64,000 nt of DNA from Emticicia aquatica (GTDB taxonomy: Bacteria; Bacteroidota; Bacteroidia; Cytophagales; Spirosomataceae): the NCBI RefSeq assembly GCF_923079645.1, contig NZ_CAKLPY010000001.1, positions 124,001 through 188,000 of the forward strand, read 5' to 3'. This document shows positions 52,341-60,865 of this stretch, piece by piece (position 1 is the first letter of the stretch; each line of letters starts with the position of its first letter). Both the position numbers and the translations under genes were made by a program. The notes beneath the pieces are model-generated. The model searched no databases. It was given only the letters and a program-made list of their open reading frames with translations, and was not told the DNA's origin.

Positions 52341-53309
52341 TTACTCATTCTTTGCTGATGCTTTGGTGTCGTCTTTCTGCACTTCAACCGTCGAAATATT
52401 TGTTGACGAACATCCATTTTTTGTTACTTTTAAAACATAAATATATTTTCCCGCATTCAAATCACTTAGGGTTGCTATTTTATCATTGATTGTGTCAATA
52501 AAAGGGCCTTTCCAAACGTATAAAGCTTCCGTTCCTGCATCGTGGGCTTCTAATTTTGCAACTTGACCAACCTTTATATTTGCATTGTTAGCAATGGCGA
52601 CGGGGATATTTCGTACTTCAACTTTTGCTGTATCAACTGATTTACATCCATTTTTTGACACACTCAAATAGTATGTATAATGCCCAATTGCCAAATCCTG
52701 AACAATTACCTCCGAATTATATGCCGAAAAGTCAGTGGGAGGGAGTGTCCAACGATAATTCACGCCAATACCAGCATCGGCTGCACTCAATTTTATTGGG
52801 TCGCCATAACAGAACTGGCCACCAATAGCAATCGCTCTTGGTCGTTCTTTCACCATTAATTTAATCTTTCCAATAGTTGTTGAACCATTCTTTTTAATAG
52901 TGAAATTATAAAATCCAGCCTGAAAAGGAGTTATTTTTTCGAGCCTAATTTGTTGTGAAATGGATGAAAAACCAGCAGGCCCTTTCCAAGAATAAATAGC
53001 ATCTTCGCCAAAATCGGGTGTTGACAAAACAATACTATTGTTTTCACACACATAAACCGTTGAAGTTTTAGAATCTTCTGTATTCACAATTTTTTTATGA
53101 TAAGGCACTGCTCTACTTTCATCAAATGAAAAGAAAAATAGTTCTGAAGTGTCCTGTAACATTGGTTGTGAATTGTATGCTAAAAGTTCGGTCGGTTTTT
53201 CAATTTCTCTATCAATTGATTCGGGCTTATTCTGTGCTTTTAAAGGTGTTTCACGCAGCACAATCGTAAAGGTTATCATATATACACAAAAAATTTTCTT
53301 GATAGCCAT
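52341..53309 (-). CDS. secreted protein with Ig-like (PKD-type) beta-domains
   Basis: 322 residues from the ATG at 53309; an in-frame ATG at 53381 would add 24. The signal peptide ends T-P-L-K-A-Q. Residues about 85-160, 165-240 and 245-315 are three beta-sandwich repeats, each with a Y-x-W core (I-Y-S-W-K-G-P, Y-R-W-T-L-P-P, Y-V-W-K-G-P) and ending F-T-I-K-K-N-G-S, L-S-V-S-K-N-G-C or L-K-V-T-K-N-G-C. Such modules are common in exported Bacteroidota adhesins, but here no anchor or T9SS sorting domain follows. The tail is short and charged. Function unknown. Confidence 0.68.
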   Translation of the reverse strand: MAIKKIFCVYMITFTIVLRETPLKAQNKPESIDREIEKPTELLAYNSQPMLQDTSELFFFSFDESRAVPYHKKIVNTEDSKTSTVYVCENNSIVLSTPDFGEDAIYSWKGPAGFSSISQQIRLEKITPFQAGFYNFTIKKNGSTTIGKIKLMVKERPRAIAIGGQFCYGDPIKLSAADAGIGVNYRWTLPPTDFSAYNSEVIVQDLAIGHYTYYLSVSKNGCKSVDTAKVEVRNIPVAIANNANIKVGQVAKLEAHDAGTEALYVWKGPFIDTINDKIATLSDLNAGKYIYVLKVTKNGCSSTNISTVEVQKDDTKASAKNE

Positions 53310-53382
53310 GACTAAATTTAGGGTTTTTGAGAAATTGACAATTGCCCGCTGTATTTGAAAACTCATCGCCAAAAAAGGCATT

Positions 53383-53400
53383 CCAAAGTAGCTACTTTGG
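53383..53400. promoter_or_regulatory. perfect 18-bp palindrome, candidate operator
   Basis: ccaaagtagctactttgg equals its own reverse complement. It lies 74 bases upstream of the Ig-like gene's ATG at 53309, outside any gene and without a U-tract. The symmetry suits a dimeric regulator. The regulator is unknown. Confidence 0.45.
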
Positions 53401-53547
53401 GTAATATAAATTACAGGAATTTACTGATACAATCGAATATGAATTGTCTTATCCAAAAACCATGCTAAAAATTGTATTTACCAACAAGATTTAGATATAA
53501 GTTTGTTTTTTTTTGTAAAATATTGTTTATCAGTCTTTTATGAATAC

Positions 53548-53578
53548 AAAAAAAACACTCGTTTTTTGCGAGTGTTTT
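53548..53578 (-). terminator. intrinsic terminator after the DUF58 gene
   Basis: A 10-bp perfect stem (53552-53561 with 53569-53578) with a 7-base loop, then eight T's on the minus strand, 21 bases after the stop. Confidence 0.85.
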
Positions 53579-53598
53579 CTGATAAAGATTTTTATAGA

Positions 53599-54495
53599 TT
53601 ATCTTCCACGTTTTACTAAAAAAGCAGATAAAATTGGGTCAAATCCTTGGGCTATATCGGCCTCAATAAAATCAATTTTATATTGACCACATTTCAATTT
53701 TAAATCATGGTAAAATTCTTTGATTGATGCTTGATATTGTTCTTTCACTTGAGACGGCTGGGCTCTTACTTTTTCACCAGATTCTAAGTCAATAAACTCA
53801 TAAGGGCGTTCTTCAAAATTAAAATCTTCTTCGGTATTTTTATCCGTCACATGGAAAAGCAAAACTTCGTGCATATTATGTCGCAAGTGCTGCATGGCCG
53901 AAAACAAGCGTTCTGAATTGTTAATATCTTCAAACATATCACTGAAAATCACTACTAACGAACGTTTATGGATTTTTTCGGCAATTTCGTGAAGTGTATC
54001 TACAACCGATGTTCTTCTTTGAGGTTTAGGCTTTTGCAAAAGCGATTCTAAATCCATAAAAATTTTATGAATGTGCGAAGGCGTCGATTTAATGGGTGTT
54101 TGAATCTCAATTCCGTCCGAAAAAGTCAGTAAACTTACCGCATCACGCTGTTTTTGCAGCATATAAGCTACTGCTCCCGCTGCCATCGTACTAAAAGTTA
54201 TTTTGCCATTAGTTTTCTCAGGATAATACATCGAAGAAGAAGTATCAATCAAAATATGGCAGCGAAGATTGGTTTCCTCTTCATACCGTTTTACGTAAAG
54301 ACGGTCGGTTTTTGCAAATACTTTCCAATCAATATATCGAGTACTTTCCCCAGTATTGTAGAGTCGATGTTCGGCAAATTCAACCGAAAAACCATGAAAA
54401 GGTGATTTATGAAGCCCAGTTATGAATCCTTCTACAAGTTGTTTGGCAAGAAATTCGACATTGCCGTATTCACGTATTTTTGCTACATCTAACAT
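53599..54495 (-). CDS. DUF58 / VWA-like protein
   Basis: 298 residues, soluble. The N-terminal part has H-K-S-P-F-H-G-F-S-V-E-F-A-E-H-R and Y-N-T-G-E-S-T-R-Y-I-D-W-K-V-F-A-K-T-D-R-L-Y-V-K-R-Y-E-E-E, the DUF58 core. The von Willebrand fold follows with a MIDAS-like D-T-S-S-S-M and L-V-V-I-F-S-D-M-F-E-D. DUF58 proteins usually pair with MoxR ATPases and BatA/BatB proteins; none is next to this gene. It probably acts in the cytoplasm, but without partners its target is open. Confidence 0.88.
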   Translation of the reverse strand: MLDVAKIREYGNVEFLAKQLVEGFITGLHKSPFHGFSVEFAEHRLYNTGESTRYIDWKVFAKTDRLYVKRYEEETNLRCHILIDTSSSMYYPEKTNGKITFSTMAAGAVAYMLQKQRDAVSLLTFSDGIEIQTPIKSTPSHIHKIFMDLESLLQKPKPQRRTSVVDTLHEIAEKIHKRSLVVIFSDMFEDINNSERLFSAMQHLRHNMHEVLLFHVTDKNTEEDFNFEERPYEFIDLESGEKVRAQPSQVKEQYQASIKEFYHDLKLKCGQYKIDFIEADIAQGFDPILSAFLVKRGR

Positions 54496-54545
54496 AAATT
54501 TCTTTGGAAAACAATCAGTAGTTTTATTATCTAAACAACGACAAA

Positions 54546-55112
54546 TTACTTCTTTTTCTTATTATTTGTTGTCTTTTTCTTGGTTACAGCTTTTTTCTTA
54601 CTATTTTTTTTCTTGCTTTTGGCTTTCGGTTTGGAAGAAGGAACGAATATTTTAATTTTATCTTCTTCTTCACTTTTATTCAACTCAATTGAATTTTCTA
54701 GAATAACGTCAGGTTTTGAAATAATTACCGTATTGTGTTCTCCAACAATCGTAACTTTCACTTTTGCTAGTCCAGACTTAAACATGCCCAAACGAGCGGC
54801 CGCAGCGTGCGAAACGTCTAATATTCTTTTTTTAGTATAGGGACCTCTATCATTGACTCTTACAATACACCATTTTTTGTTGGCCAAATTTGTTACTTCA
54901 AGCATCGTACCAAAAGGTAACTTCGGGTGGGCACAAGTTAAATCGCCTTTTACTAAAATTTCGCCATTGGCAGTTTTGTGTCCATAAAGTTTACTACTAT
55001 AATACGAGGCTATACCAAATGATTCGGCTCCTAAAATGGGCGTTTGGCTGTATAAAAATAGTGGTTTTACTAAGAAAAAGAGGAAAAAAAAACGTATTTT
55101 CTTCAATATCAT
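54546..55112 (-). CDS. rlpA: RlpA-like septal-ring/DPBB protein with Lys-rich tail
   Basis: 188 residues with a signal peptide ending L-Y-S-Q. Residues about 32-125 form the double-psi beta-barrel: FGIASYYSSKLYGHKTANGE, T-C-A-H-P-K-L-P-F-G-T-M-L-E-V-T-N, V-R-V-N-D-R-G-P-Y and I-L-D-V-S-H-A-A-A-A-R-L-G-M. The H-K-T-A-N-G-E, A-H and V-N-D-R-G-P elements match active RlpA lytic transglycosylases. No SPOR domain. Instead residues about 160-188 are almost wholly Lys/Ser/Asn/Thr, which could bind acidic polymers. It likely acts on peptidoglycan in the periplasm. Confidence 0.85.
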   Translation of the reverse strand: MILKKIRFFFLFFLVKPLFLYSQTPILGAESFGIASYYSSKLYGHKTANGEILVKGDLTCAHPKLPFGTMLEVTNLANKKWCIVRVNDRGPYTKKRILDVSHAAAARLGMFKSGLAKVKVTIVGEHNTVIISKPDVILENSIELNKSEEEDKIKIFVPSSKPKAKSKKKNSKKKAVTKKKTTNNKKKK

Positions 55113-55329
55113 TATTGGATAGAATTGGTTTCTAAGTGCATAGTTACGAATTTTTTTGCAATGACCGAAACAATTGGAGATTTCGTAGTCGAATCAAAAT
55201 GTTGGTTTTATTTTATTTCAAATGAAAATAATATTATTTTTAACTAAAAAACGTTATAAAATATTTTTCATAAAATAATAAAATCATATATTTGGAATTC
55301 ATTCTAAACCTCTAAAACCTAAAAGGATT

Positions 55330-55692
55330 GTGGAAAGAGAAGACAGAGACAAAATTTACTCCAAGCGTGTAAGAGCGGGAAAGCGTACCTATTTCTTCGA
55401 TGTAAGAAGCACCCGCTCAAGTGATTACTACCTAACTATCACCGAAAGCCGTCGTTTTCAAAAAGATGGGGGATTTGTGTTCGAAAAGAGCAAAATGTTT
55501 GTTTACAAAGAGGATTTTAACAAATTTCTCGAAGCTCTTCAAGAAACTGTCGACCACATCAAAAACGAATTAATGCCAGATTATGATTTCGACCAGTTTA
55601 AGCATGACGAGCAGCAATTGCCAAACGACGAAGTAATTAATGTGGAAAATGACGATTATGCTAGCAGTGGCTCAGATTTAAAATGGGAGTAG
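55330..55692 (+). CDS. DUF3276 / PUR-alpha family nucleic-acid-binding protein
   Basis: 120 residues from a GTG preceded by aaaagg, a plausible ribosome-binding site. The fold repeats PUR-like strands: IYSKRVRAGKRTYFFDVRST, D-Y-Y-L-T-I-T-E-S-R-R, then F-V-F-E-K-S-K-M-F-V-Y-K-E-D-F-N-K-F. These aromatic/basic strands are those of bacterial PUR-domain proteins that bind single-stranded nucleic acid. The last 40 residues are acidic and disordered. It has its own terminator, overlapping the ychF promoter. Conserved across Bacteroidota. Confidence 0.85.
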   Translation: MEREDRDKIYSKRVRAGKRTYFFDVRSTRSSDYYLTITESRRFQKDGGFVFEKSKMFVYKEDFNKFLEALQETVDHIKNELMPDYDFDQFKHDEQQLPNDEVINVENDDYASSGSDLKWE

Positions 55693-55795
55693 TACGTCAA
55701 TAAATGATTATTAGTGAACCCTTATCAAGTTAATTTTAAAGATTATTTGTGTAAATAAGTTTACTTATAGTTGTTAATTGCCATTTGCACACCGA

Positions 55796-55824
55796 AAAGC
55801 CTTTGAGAATTTCTCGAAGGCTTT
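55796..55824 (+). terminator. terminator after DUF3276, overlapping the ychF promoter
   Basis: A 13-bp stem with one wobble (55796-55808 with 55812-55824) and a very short loop. The right arm contains most of the TTTG -33 box of the next promoter. Confidence 0.65.
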
Positions 55825-55853
55825 GCTGTTTTGAGGGTTTTATGTTACTTTTG
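55822..55853 (+). promoter_or_regulatory. Bacteroidota-type promoter of ychF
   Basis: TTTG (55822-55825), 20 bases, tacttttg (55846-55853), exact TAnnTTTG. The start of transcription would be near 55859, about 73 bases before the ATG. Confidence 0.68.
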
Positions 55854-55931
55854 CACCCTAATTTAATAAATAAACTAAACAAGGCTTGTCAAACAGGAAG
55901 TTTCCCTCAATAAGCAATCCGAAATAAAAAT

Positions 55932-57035
55932 ATGGCTTTACAAGTCGGTATCGTGGGTTTACCCAATGTTGGAAAATCAACATTATTTAACGCAGTATCA
56001 AACAGTGCTAAAGCTCAAGCGAGCAACTATCGTTTCTGTACAATTGACCCAAACGTTGGGCTTGTTGATGTACCTGACGAGCGTTTGAATAAATTGTCGG
56101 AATTAGTAAAACCTAATCGAATTGTGCCAACACAAATTGAAATCGTTGATATTGCTGGTTTGGTTCGTGGTGCAAGTAAAGGTGAAGGTTTAGGAAATAA
56201 ATTCTTAGGAAATATTCGTGAAGTTGATGCCATCATTCATGTTGTAAGATGTTTTGAAGATGAAAATATTTTGCGTGAAGAAGGAGCAATCAATCCTGTA
56301 AGTGATAAAGAAATTATTGATACAGAACTCCAATTAAAAGATTTGGAAAGTGTCGAAAAGAAAATACAAAAAACCGAAAAACAAGCAAAAGTTGGCGGTG
56401 ATGCAAAAGCTAAAGCCGAATTTGATGTCTTGAAACGTTGCCAAGAATGGCTTTTACAAGGAAAAAGCATCAGAGAATTGGGCTTGACAAAAGAAGAGAT
56501 TCCTGCAATTGCCGATTTATGTCTGTTGTCAATTAAACCTGTACTTTACGTTGCTAATGTTGATGAAGCGTCAATGCACTCAGGTAATAAATATTCGGAA
56601 GTTTTGCAGAAAGCAGCCGATGCTGAAAAAGCCCAAATGATTGTTTTGAATAATTCAGTTGAAGCTCAAATTACGGAGTTAGAAGACCTTGACGACAAAT
56701 TAATGTTTTTGGAAGAATATGGTTTGACCGAACCAGGCTTAAATCGTTTGATTCGTTCGGCTTATAAATTATTGGAGTTACGCACGTATTTTACTGCGGG
56801 TGTACAAGAAGTAAGAGCTTGGACAATTCAACAAGGTTGGAAAGCACCGCAAGCCGCAAGTGTTATCCATACTGACTTTGAAAAAGGATTTATCAAAGCG
56901 GAAGTAATTGCGTATGCCGACTTCGTTAAATATGGTTCAGAAGCCGCTTGTAGAGAAGCAGGACGATTGCGAATCGAAGGAAAAGAATATGTAGTTGCCG
57001 ACGGCGATGTTATGCACTTCAGATTTAATGTATAA
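55932..57035 (+). CDS. ychF: YchF/EngD family ATPase (Obg-like)
   Basis: 367 residues, near the family's usual 363. G1 loop G-L-P-N-V-G-K-S-T (residues 9-17); [10 protein letters not shown] as G2; D-I-A-G-L-V as G3. At G4 the usual N-K-x-D of GTPases is altered (Y-V-A-N-V-D-E), which makes YchF prefer ATP. A coiled-coil insertion (about 130-165) and the C-terminal TGS domain ([11 protein letters not shown], ending H-F-R-F-N-V) complete it. It binds ribosomes and is linked to stress and oxidative responses. It has its own promoter and a terminator after the stop. Confidence 0.96.
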   Translation: MALQVGIVGLPNVGKSTLFNAVSNSAKAQASNYRFCTIDPNVGLVDVPDERLNKLSELVKPNRIVPTQIEIVDIAGLVRGASKGEGLGNKFLGNIREVDAIIHVVRCFEDENILREEGAINPVSDKEIIDTELQLKDLESVEKKIQKTEKQAKVGGDAKAKAEFDVLKRCQEWLLQGKSIRELGLTKEEIPAIADLCLLSIKPVLYVANVDEASMHSGNKYSEVLQKAADAEKAQMIVLNNSVEAQITELEDLDDKLMFLEEYGLTEPGLNRLIRSAYKLLELRTYFTAGVQEVRAWTIQQGWKAPQAASVIHTDFEKGFIKAEVIAYADFVKYGSEAACREAGRLRIEGKEYVVADGDVMHFRFNV

Positions 57036-57058
57036 ATAAATATTAGAAAGATATACAG

Positions 57059-57092
57059 TCCCTTTCCCGCAAGAGAAAGGGATTTATTTTTT
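57059..57092 (+). terminator. intrinsic terminator after ychF
   Basis: An 8-bp GC-containing stem (57059-57066 with 57075-57082), loop ccgcaaga, then tttatttttt. The tail overlaps the 3' end of the convergent gene by a few bases. Confidence 0.78.
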
Positions 57093-58277
57093 GTCTGCAA
57101 TTTTCAACATGGCTGGCAAAGGAATCAAATAATTGGAGGTTCCCCAGAAACGTTCTTCATATTTTCCACCTCTCGGAAAATTTTCGGTCGTTAGTAATTC
57201 TTCTCCCATTTGTATGGCCGAACGATGACCTAATTTTAGGCTTTCATTAGCCATAAACTGAACTGTCATGGTAGCTTCAGTCGTAAATCTTTTTTCGAGT
57301 TTATCCTCAAATTTGGCCGCAAAAATAAGTTTACAATCCTGCAATTGCCAAAGTCCATTCAAAGGCAAATATTGATTATATCCTTTCACGAGTTTCCCTT
57401 CTTTTTTTGTATTGTTAGTAAAATTGCCTTTAATAACGTCTTTTACGCCCTCAGGAGTCATTTCATATTCTATTCTTACAATTGCTTGAGAGTTTTGAGT
57501 AAGATAAATTTTACCATTTCTTGCTGCTTTCACTCGCTTATTAATTGGCGTAAAACTAATTGAATAAACGAGGCTATCGCCAAAATAAGTCATTGTTGAA
57601 TCAATTTTAAAATCATAATCATTGATACTTCCTTTATCTAAATAATCAGGCACACTATTTTCGAGCGAACGCGTTACGATGGCAGCTCCATTCATAAATC
57701 CCCAACCATCAAGTTTGGCTGTTTGCCCTGTCCATTCATATTTTCGAGCTTTCATAAGTTTCATTTTTTCTGGTTCAAGGTCTTTCTCTTTGTGCGTTCG
57801 TTCAACTCGGATGAGAGCTTCTTTTATTTTCACAAAACCTAATTTTTCCATCTCAATGGTTTCTAAATAATAGCCGAATTGATAATTTGGATAAGTCGGA
57901 AAATTCTTCTTAACTGCCGCTAATGCATCTTTGATAATGAGTTTGGCATCGCCTCCTTGAATCGAAGCCAATGTTTGGGCTGGTTCAAGCTCAATCACAC
58001 TGCTAGAATCGAAAGAAGATGCTTTTTTAATAACACTTTTATAACCAATTGTTGTAATAACAACCATCGAATCGAGGTCAATTTTCGGAAAATAAAACTT
58101 AAATTCTCCAAGTGCATTGGCTTCACTCGAAAAACCTTTGCTTGGAATACTCAAATAAGCATTTGGGATTTCTTTTTGAGTAGTTTTGTCTATAATTTTT
58201 CCAGAAATAGAAGAGTAGCCTTGACAAAAAACAATGGTTGGAAGTAATAATAAGATTAAAAAGTAGTTAAATTTCAT
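57084..58277 (-). CDS. exported protein with carboxypeptidase-regulatory-like N-domain
   Basis: 397 residues with a signal peptide ending V-F-C-Q. Residues about 22-95 form a CarboxypepD_reg-like beta-sandwich (I-S-G-K-I-I-D-K-T-T-Q-K-E-I-P-N-A-Y-L-S-I, then G-E-F-K-F-Y-F-P). From about 105 on there is a conserved Bacteroidota region of unknown function (I-I-K-D-A-L-A-A-V-K-K-N-F-P, ...I-Y-L-T-Q-N-S-Q-A-I-V-R-I-E-Y-E-M) that recalls DUF5686-type outer-membrane-associated proteins. Its last residues overlap the tail of the ychF terminator. No partner gene. Confidence 0.72.
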   Translation of the reverse strand: MKFNYFLILLLLPTIVFCQGYSSISGKIIDKTTQKEIPNAYLSIPSKGFSSEANALGEFKFYFPKIDLDSMVVITTIGYKSVIKKASSFDSSSVIELEPAQTLASIQGGDAKLIIKDALAAVKKNFPTYPNYQFGYYLETIEMEKLGFVKIKEALIRVERTHKEKDLEPEKMKLMKARKYEWTGQTAKLDGWGFMNGAAIVTRSLENSVPDYLDKGSINDYDFKIDSTMTYFGDSLVYSISFTPINKRVKAARNGKIYLTQNSQAIVRIEYEMTPEGVKDVIKGNFTNNTKKEGKLVKGYNQYLPLNGLWQLQDCKLIFAAKFEDKLEKRFTTEATMTVQFMANESLKLGHRSAIQMGEELLTTENFPRGGKYEERFWGTSNYLIPLPAMLKIADKK

Positions 58278-58478
58278 ATATTTTGTTACAAATCTTTCAA
58301 TATTAACGTTTAAAAATAAAAATATGCTTAAAACTATTGCATCTTTTTTTATAGTTTACTTACATTTGGCAAATTTATGGCTGAATTAAGATTAAACGTC
58401 CAATCGCTAGCATGTAATTCCAGTTATTTATTTTAAAATTTACGAGTATTTCACTAAAAATCAAAACCAATTAACAAA

Positions 58479-59030
58479 ATGAAAAATTTATTTTCGCTAT
58501 TATTTATGTGTTTTTTGAGCTTGGCCGTTCTGACTTCAACAGCTCAAGAAGGCAAAAAAGGCTCTAAAGGAAAGGCTAAAACCGACAAAACAGAAAAAGC
58601 TGATAAAAAAGACAAAGCAGCAGACAAAAAAGAGAAGGCCGATAAAAAAGAAAAGGCTGATAAAAAAGACAAAGCAGCAGACAAAAAAGAAAAATCTGAT
58701 AAAAAAGAAAAAGTCGATAAAGTAGATAAAAAAGAGAAAACTGATAAGAAAGAAAAAGCAGTCGACAAAAAAGAGAAAACAGAAAAAGTAGATAAGAAAG
58801 AGAAAAAATCAAACGATAAAGACAACACAATCAAACCTGCTCCGAAACCAAATACAAAGGATGATGGAAAAGAGGCTGACCAATCTACTCGTAAAAAAGT
58901 AGCGGGCGGTGACAAACAAATTGGTAAAGATGAAAAAGGCCGTACTATTTTTGAAGGCTCACGTGGAGGTCAATATTATATCAACTCAAATGGCAACAAA
59001 ACCTATTTGAAAGCGGATAAGAAATTGTAA
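58479..59030 (+). CDS. exported Lys/Glu/Asp repeat protein with C-terminal GGQYYINS motif
   Basis: 183 residues. The signal peptide ends T-S-T-A-Q. Residues about 35-110 are a near-perfect alternation of D-K-K-E-K-A and D-K-K-D-K-A-A units, probably a charged single helix. The last 30 residues (G-R-T-I-F-E-G-S-R-G-G-Q-Y-Y-I-N-S-N-G-N) match the short module I recall as the PBCV basic adaptor (R-G-G-K/Q-Y-Y-I-N-x-x-G). Composition explains the long open frames on the opposite strand, which are not genes. Role unknown; binding to an acidic envelope polymer is a guess. A -7-like box tacatttg lies at 58371-58378. Confidence 0.75.
   Translation: MKNLFSLLFMCFLSLAVLTSTAQEGKKGSKGKAKTDKTEKADKKDKAADKKEKADKKEKADKKDKAADKKEKSDKKEKVDKVDKKEKTDKKEKAVDKKEKTEKVDKKEKKSNDKDNTIKPAPKPNTKDDGKEADQSTRKKVAGGDKQIGKDEKGRTIFEGSRGGQYYINSNGNKTYLKADKKL
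58575..58815 (+). repeat. Lys-rich coding tandem repeat
   Basis: Units of 18-21 bases encoding D-K-K-E-K-A / D-K-K-D-K-A-A, with variants (S, V, T). Synonymous differences between units show older divergence in part, but the core 58590-58700 is very regular. Confidence 0.85.
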
Positions 59031-59056
59031 TTGCCTTAAACGATTTCGATAGAAAT

Positions 59057-59092
59057 AAAAAGTCCCGATTCTTTTGAGTCGGGACTTTTTTG
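59057..59092. terminator. bidirectional terminator between the Lys-rich and mogA genes
   Basis: A 12-bp perfect stem (59057-59068 with 59079-59090), 10-base loop, A-run before and T-run after; convergent genes on both sides. Confidence 0.88.
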
Positions 59093-59104
59093 TAATTATA
59101 TAAA

Positions 59105-59632
59105 TTATGATTTTGGTCTAAATTCTTTCATAACTTCCTGATTACAAACCAAATATGGACCTTCAATCAAATCAATGCAATACGGAATTGCTGGAAAAAC
59201 TGCATCCAAACATTGGCGAATCGCTTTTGGTTTTCCAGGGAGATTAAGTATCAAAGTATGGTTACGAATACCAGCTGTTTGACGAGATAAAATCGCAGTT
59301 GGGACATATTTAAGGCTTTCTTGACGCATCAATTCACCAAAACCAGGCATCATTTTTTGACAAACAGCCTCGGTTGCTTCGGGTGTAACATCACGCAAAG
59401 CTGGCCCAGTTCCACCTGTTGTCACAACTAAACAACAAGCGTGTATGTCAGCCATTTCGATGAGTGTTTGTGAAATTAACTCTTGTTCATCAGGAATAAC
59501 TCTGTAAACAGTCTCAAACTCCGAAATCAAATATTCTTTTAATGTTTCCACAACTGCTTTTCCAGGAATATCTTCATAAATTCCAGCACTTGCACGGTCA
59601 GAAACATTTATTACACCAATTTTTATTGTCAT
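59105..59632 (-). CDS. mogA: molybdopterin adenylyltransferase-like protein (MogA/MoaB)
   Basis: 175 residues, cytoplasmic. It has I-G-V-I-N-V-S-D-R-A-S-A-G-I-Y-E-D, V-I-P-D-E, TTGGTGPALRDVTPEAT (the molybdopterin-binding G-G-T-G loop), and L-N-L-P-G-K-P-K-A-I near the end. MogA adenylylates molybdopterin before metal insertion. No other molybdenum cofactor gene is visible. It follows the nfu gene by 11 bases on the same strand, so the two are probably cotranscribed. Confidence 0.9.
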   Translation of the reverse strand: MTIKIGVINVSDRASAGIYEDIPGKAVVETLKEYLISEFETVYRVIPDEQELISQTLIEMADIHACCLVVTTGGTGPALRDVTPEATEAVCQKMMPGFGELMRQESLKYVPTAILSRQTAGIRNHTLILNLPGKPKAIRQCLDAVFPAIPYCIDLIEGPYLVCNQEVMKEFRPKS

Positions 59633-59643
59633 TTGCCTTCAAA

Positions 59644-60240
59644 TTAAACACCTTCTGCTACAACTTCTTTTACTTCAGGAACCATTGTTTTTAATAGGCG
59701 TTCGATACCATCTTTCAACGTAACTGTTGAAGAAGGGCAACCGCTGCACGAACCTTGTAAATATACTTTCACTTGCCCTGAAATTTCGTCAAATGAAGCA
59801 AAATTGATTGCTCCGCCGTCAGATTCTACTGCAGGACGAACATATTGGTCGAGTGTTGATTTTATTTTTGCAATAATTGCCGAATCGTTGGCATCAATAA
59901 TTAAAGTATTTTTATCGATTGTTTTTTGAGCAAAAACCAAATTGTTTTGTTCAAAAAATATCTTCATAAACTTCTTTATATCATAAACAATATCTTCCCA
60001 TTCGGTTTCGTCATCCTTTGTGATAGTGATAAAGTTTGAAGCAATAAAAATTCTTCTTACAAATGGAAATTGAAATAAATCACCAGCTAAAGGCGATGCT
60101 TTTGATTCTTCAAAAGTAGCAGCTAATGATGGGTAATCGAATGTAAGTCCTTCGGGAGCAAGTTCAAAATTCAATACAAATTTCATTGAATTTGGGTTTG
60201 GACTTAGCTCAGTATAAATCATTGTTTGGCGTTGCAACAT
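59644..60240 (-). CDS. nfu: NifU-like (Nfu) iron-sulfur cluster carrier
   Basis: 198 residues; start at 60240, with an alternative ATG at 60222. The N-terminal Nfu_N domain (I-Y-T-E-L-S-P-N-P-N-S-M-K-F, S-P-L-A-G-D-L-F-Q-F, F-I-A-S-N-F-I-T-I-T-K) is joined to the C-terminal NifU domain with the cluster ligands C-S-G-C-P-S-S and the upstream R-P-A-V-E-S-D-G-G. It delivers Fe-S clusters to target proteins. It is upstream of mogA by 11 bases; MoaA in cofactor synthesis needs Fe-S, which might be why they travel together, though that is inference. Confidence 0.92.
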   Translation of the reverse strand: MLQRQTMIYTELSPNPNSMKFVLNFELAPEGLTFDYPSLAATFEESKASPLAGDLFQFPFVRRIFIASNFITITKDDETEWEDIVYDIKKFMKIFFEQNNLVFAQKTIDKNTLIIDANDSAIIAKIKSTLDQYVRPAVESDGGAINFASFDEISGQVKVYLQGSCSGCPSSTVTLKDGIERLLKTMVPEVKEVVAEGV

Positions 60241-60348
60241 GAGTTTTGAATTGGTAATGTAGCGTTAAGAATTAAGAATAGCCCTTATATTGGCTCATTT
60301 ACTCTTTATTTTTAACAAATATATAGCTAAATAAGTTTGGTATAGCAT

Positions 60349-60380
60349 AAAAAAACCTGTTACGAATAACAGGTTTTTTT
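60349..60380 (-). terminator. intrinsic terminator after rpmA, CGAA loop
   Basis: A 14-bp perfect stem (60349-60362 with 60367-60380) and 4-base loop, with runs of A and T at its base, 85 bases after the rpmA stop on the minus strand. Confidence 0.85.
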
Positions 60381-60464
60381 ATTGACTTTTACATAATTAC
60401 AATTCTCTAAACACTACTGATATAATACCAGTAAAGTTTTTTTGATTTATAACTTATGATTGTC

Positions 60465-60722
60465 TTACGCTTCCGCAGAAACGCTAACGAATGATTTTCC
60501 GTCACGTCCTTTTTTGAACTCAACAATACCAGCTGTTAAAGCAAACAAAGTATGGTCACGACCAATACCTACGTTTACACCTGGATTGTGTTTTGTACCA
60601 CGTTGACGTACAATGATGTTACCAGCGATAGCTGTTTGACCACCAAACAATTTTACGCCTAAGCGTTTGCTTTCTGATTCACGTCCGTTTCTCGACGAAC
60701 CAACACCTTTCTTGTGTGCCAT
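60465..60722 (-). CDS. rpmA: 50S ribosomal protein L27
   Basis: 85 residues, the usual size. [16 protein letters not shown], then L-G-V-K-x-[13 protein letters not shown] and P-G-x-N-V-G-x-G-x-D-H-T-L-F-A are the conserved L27 blocks. The mature N-terminus reaches the peptidyl-transferase centre; here the Ala after Met starts it, with no Firmicutes-type leader needing cleavage. It follows rplU by 143 bases in the usual L21-L27 order. Confidence 0.97.
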   Translation of the reverse strand: MAHKKGVGSSRNGRESESKRLGVKLFGGQTAIAGNIIVRQRGTKHNPGVNVGIGRDHTLFALTAGIVEFKKGRDGKSFVSVSAEA

Positions 60723-60865
60723 AATTTTTTAAAATATTGACCAAATGCTTGTTTGGCAGTTTGGTACGATTGATAAATGAGAGAATGAAATGGTCATTCG
60801 GTTTTATCAAAATTGTGATTTATTGCCCTAATGACTTTCTAAAATTAATAATTGGTTAAACCAAT

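Noticed and set aside
58544..58915. Long open frames opposite the Lys-rich gene (Ser/Phe/Leu repeats)
   Set aside because: They mirror the plus-strand D-K-K-E-K repeat, have no family resemblance, and the plus-strand frame has a signal peptide and a recognisable C-terminal module.
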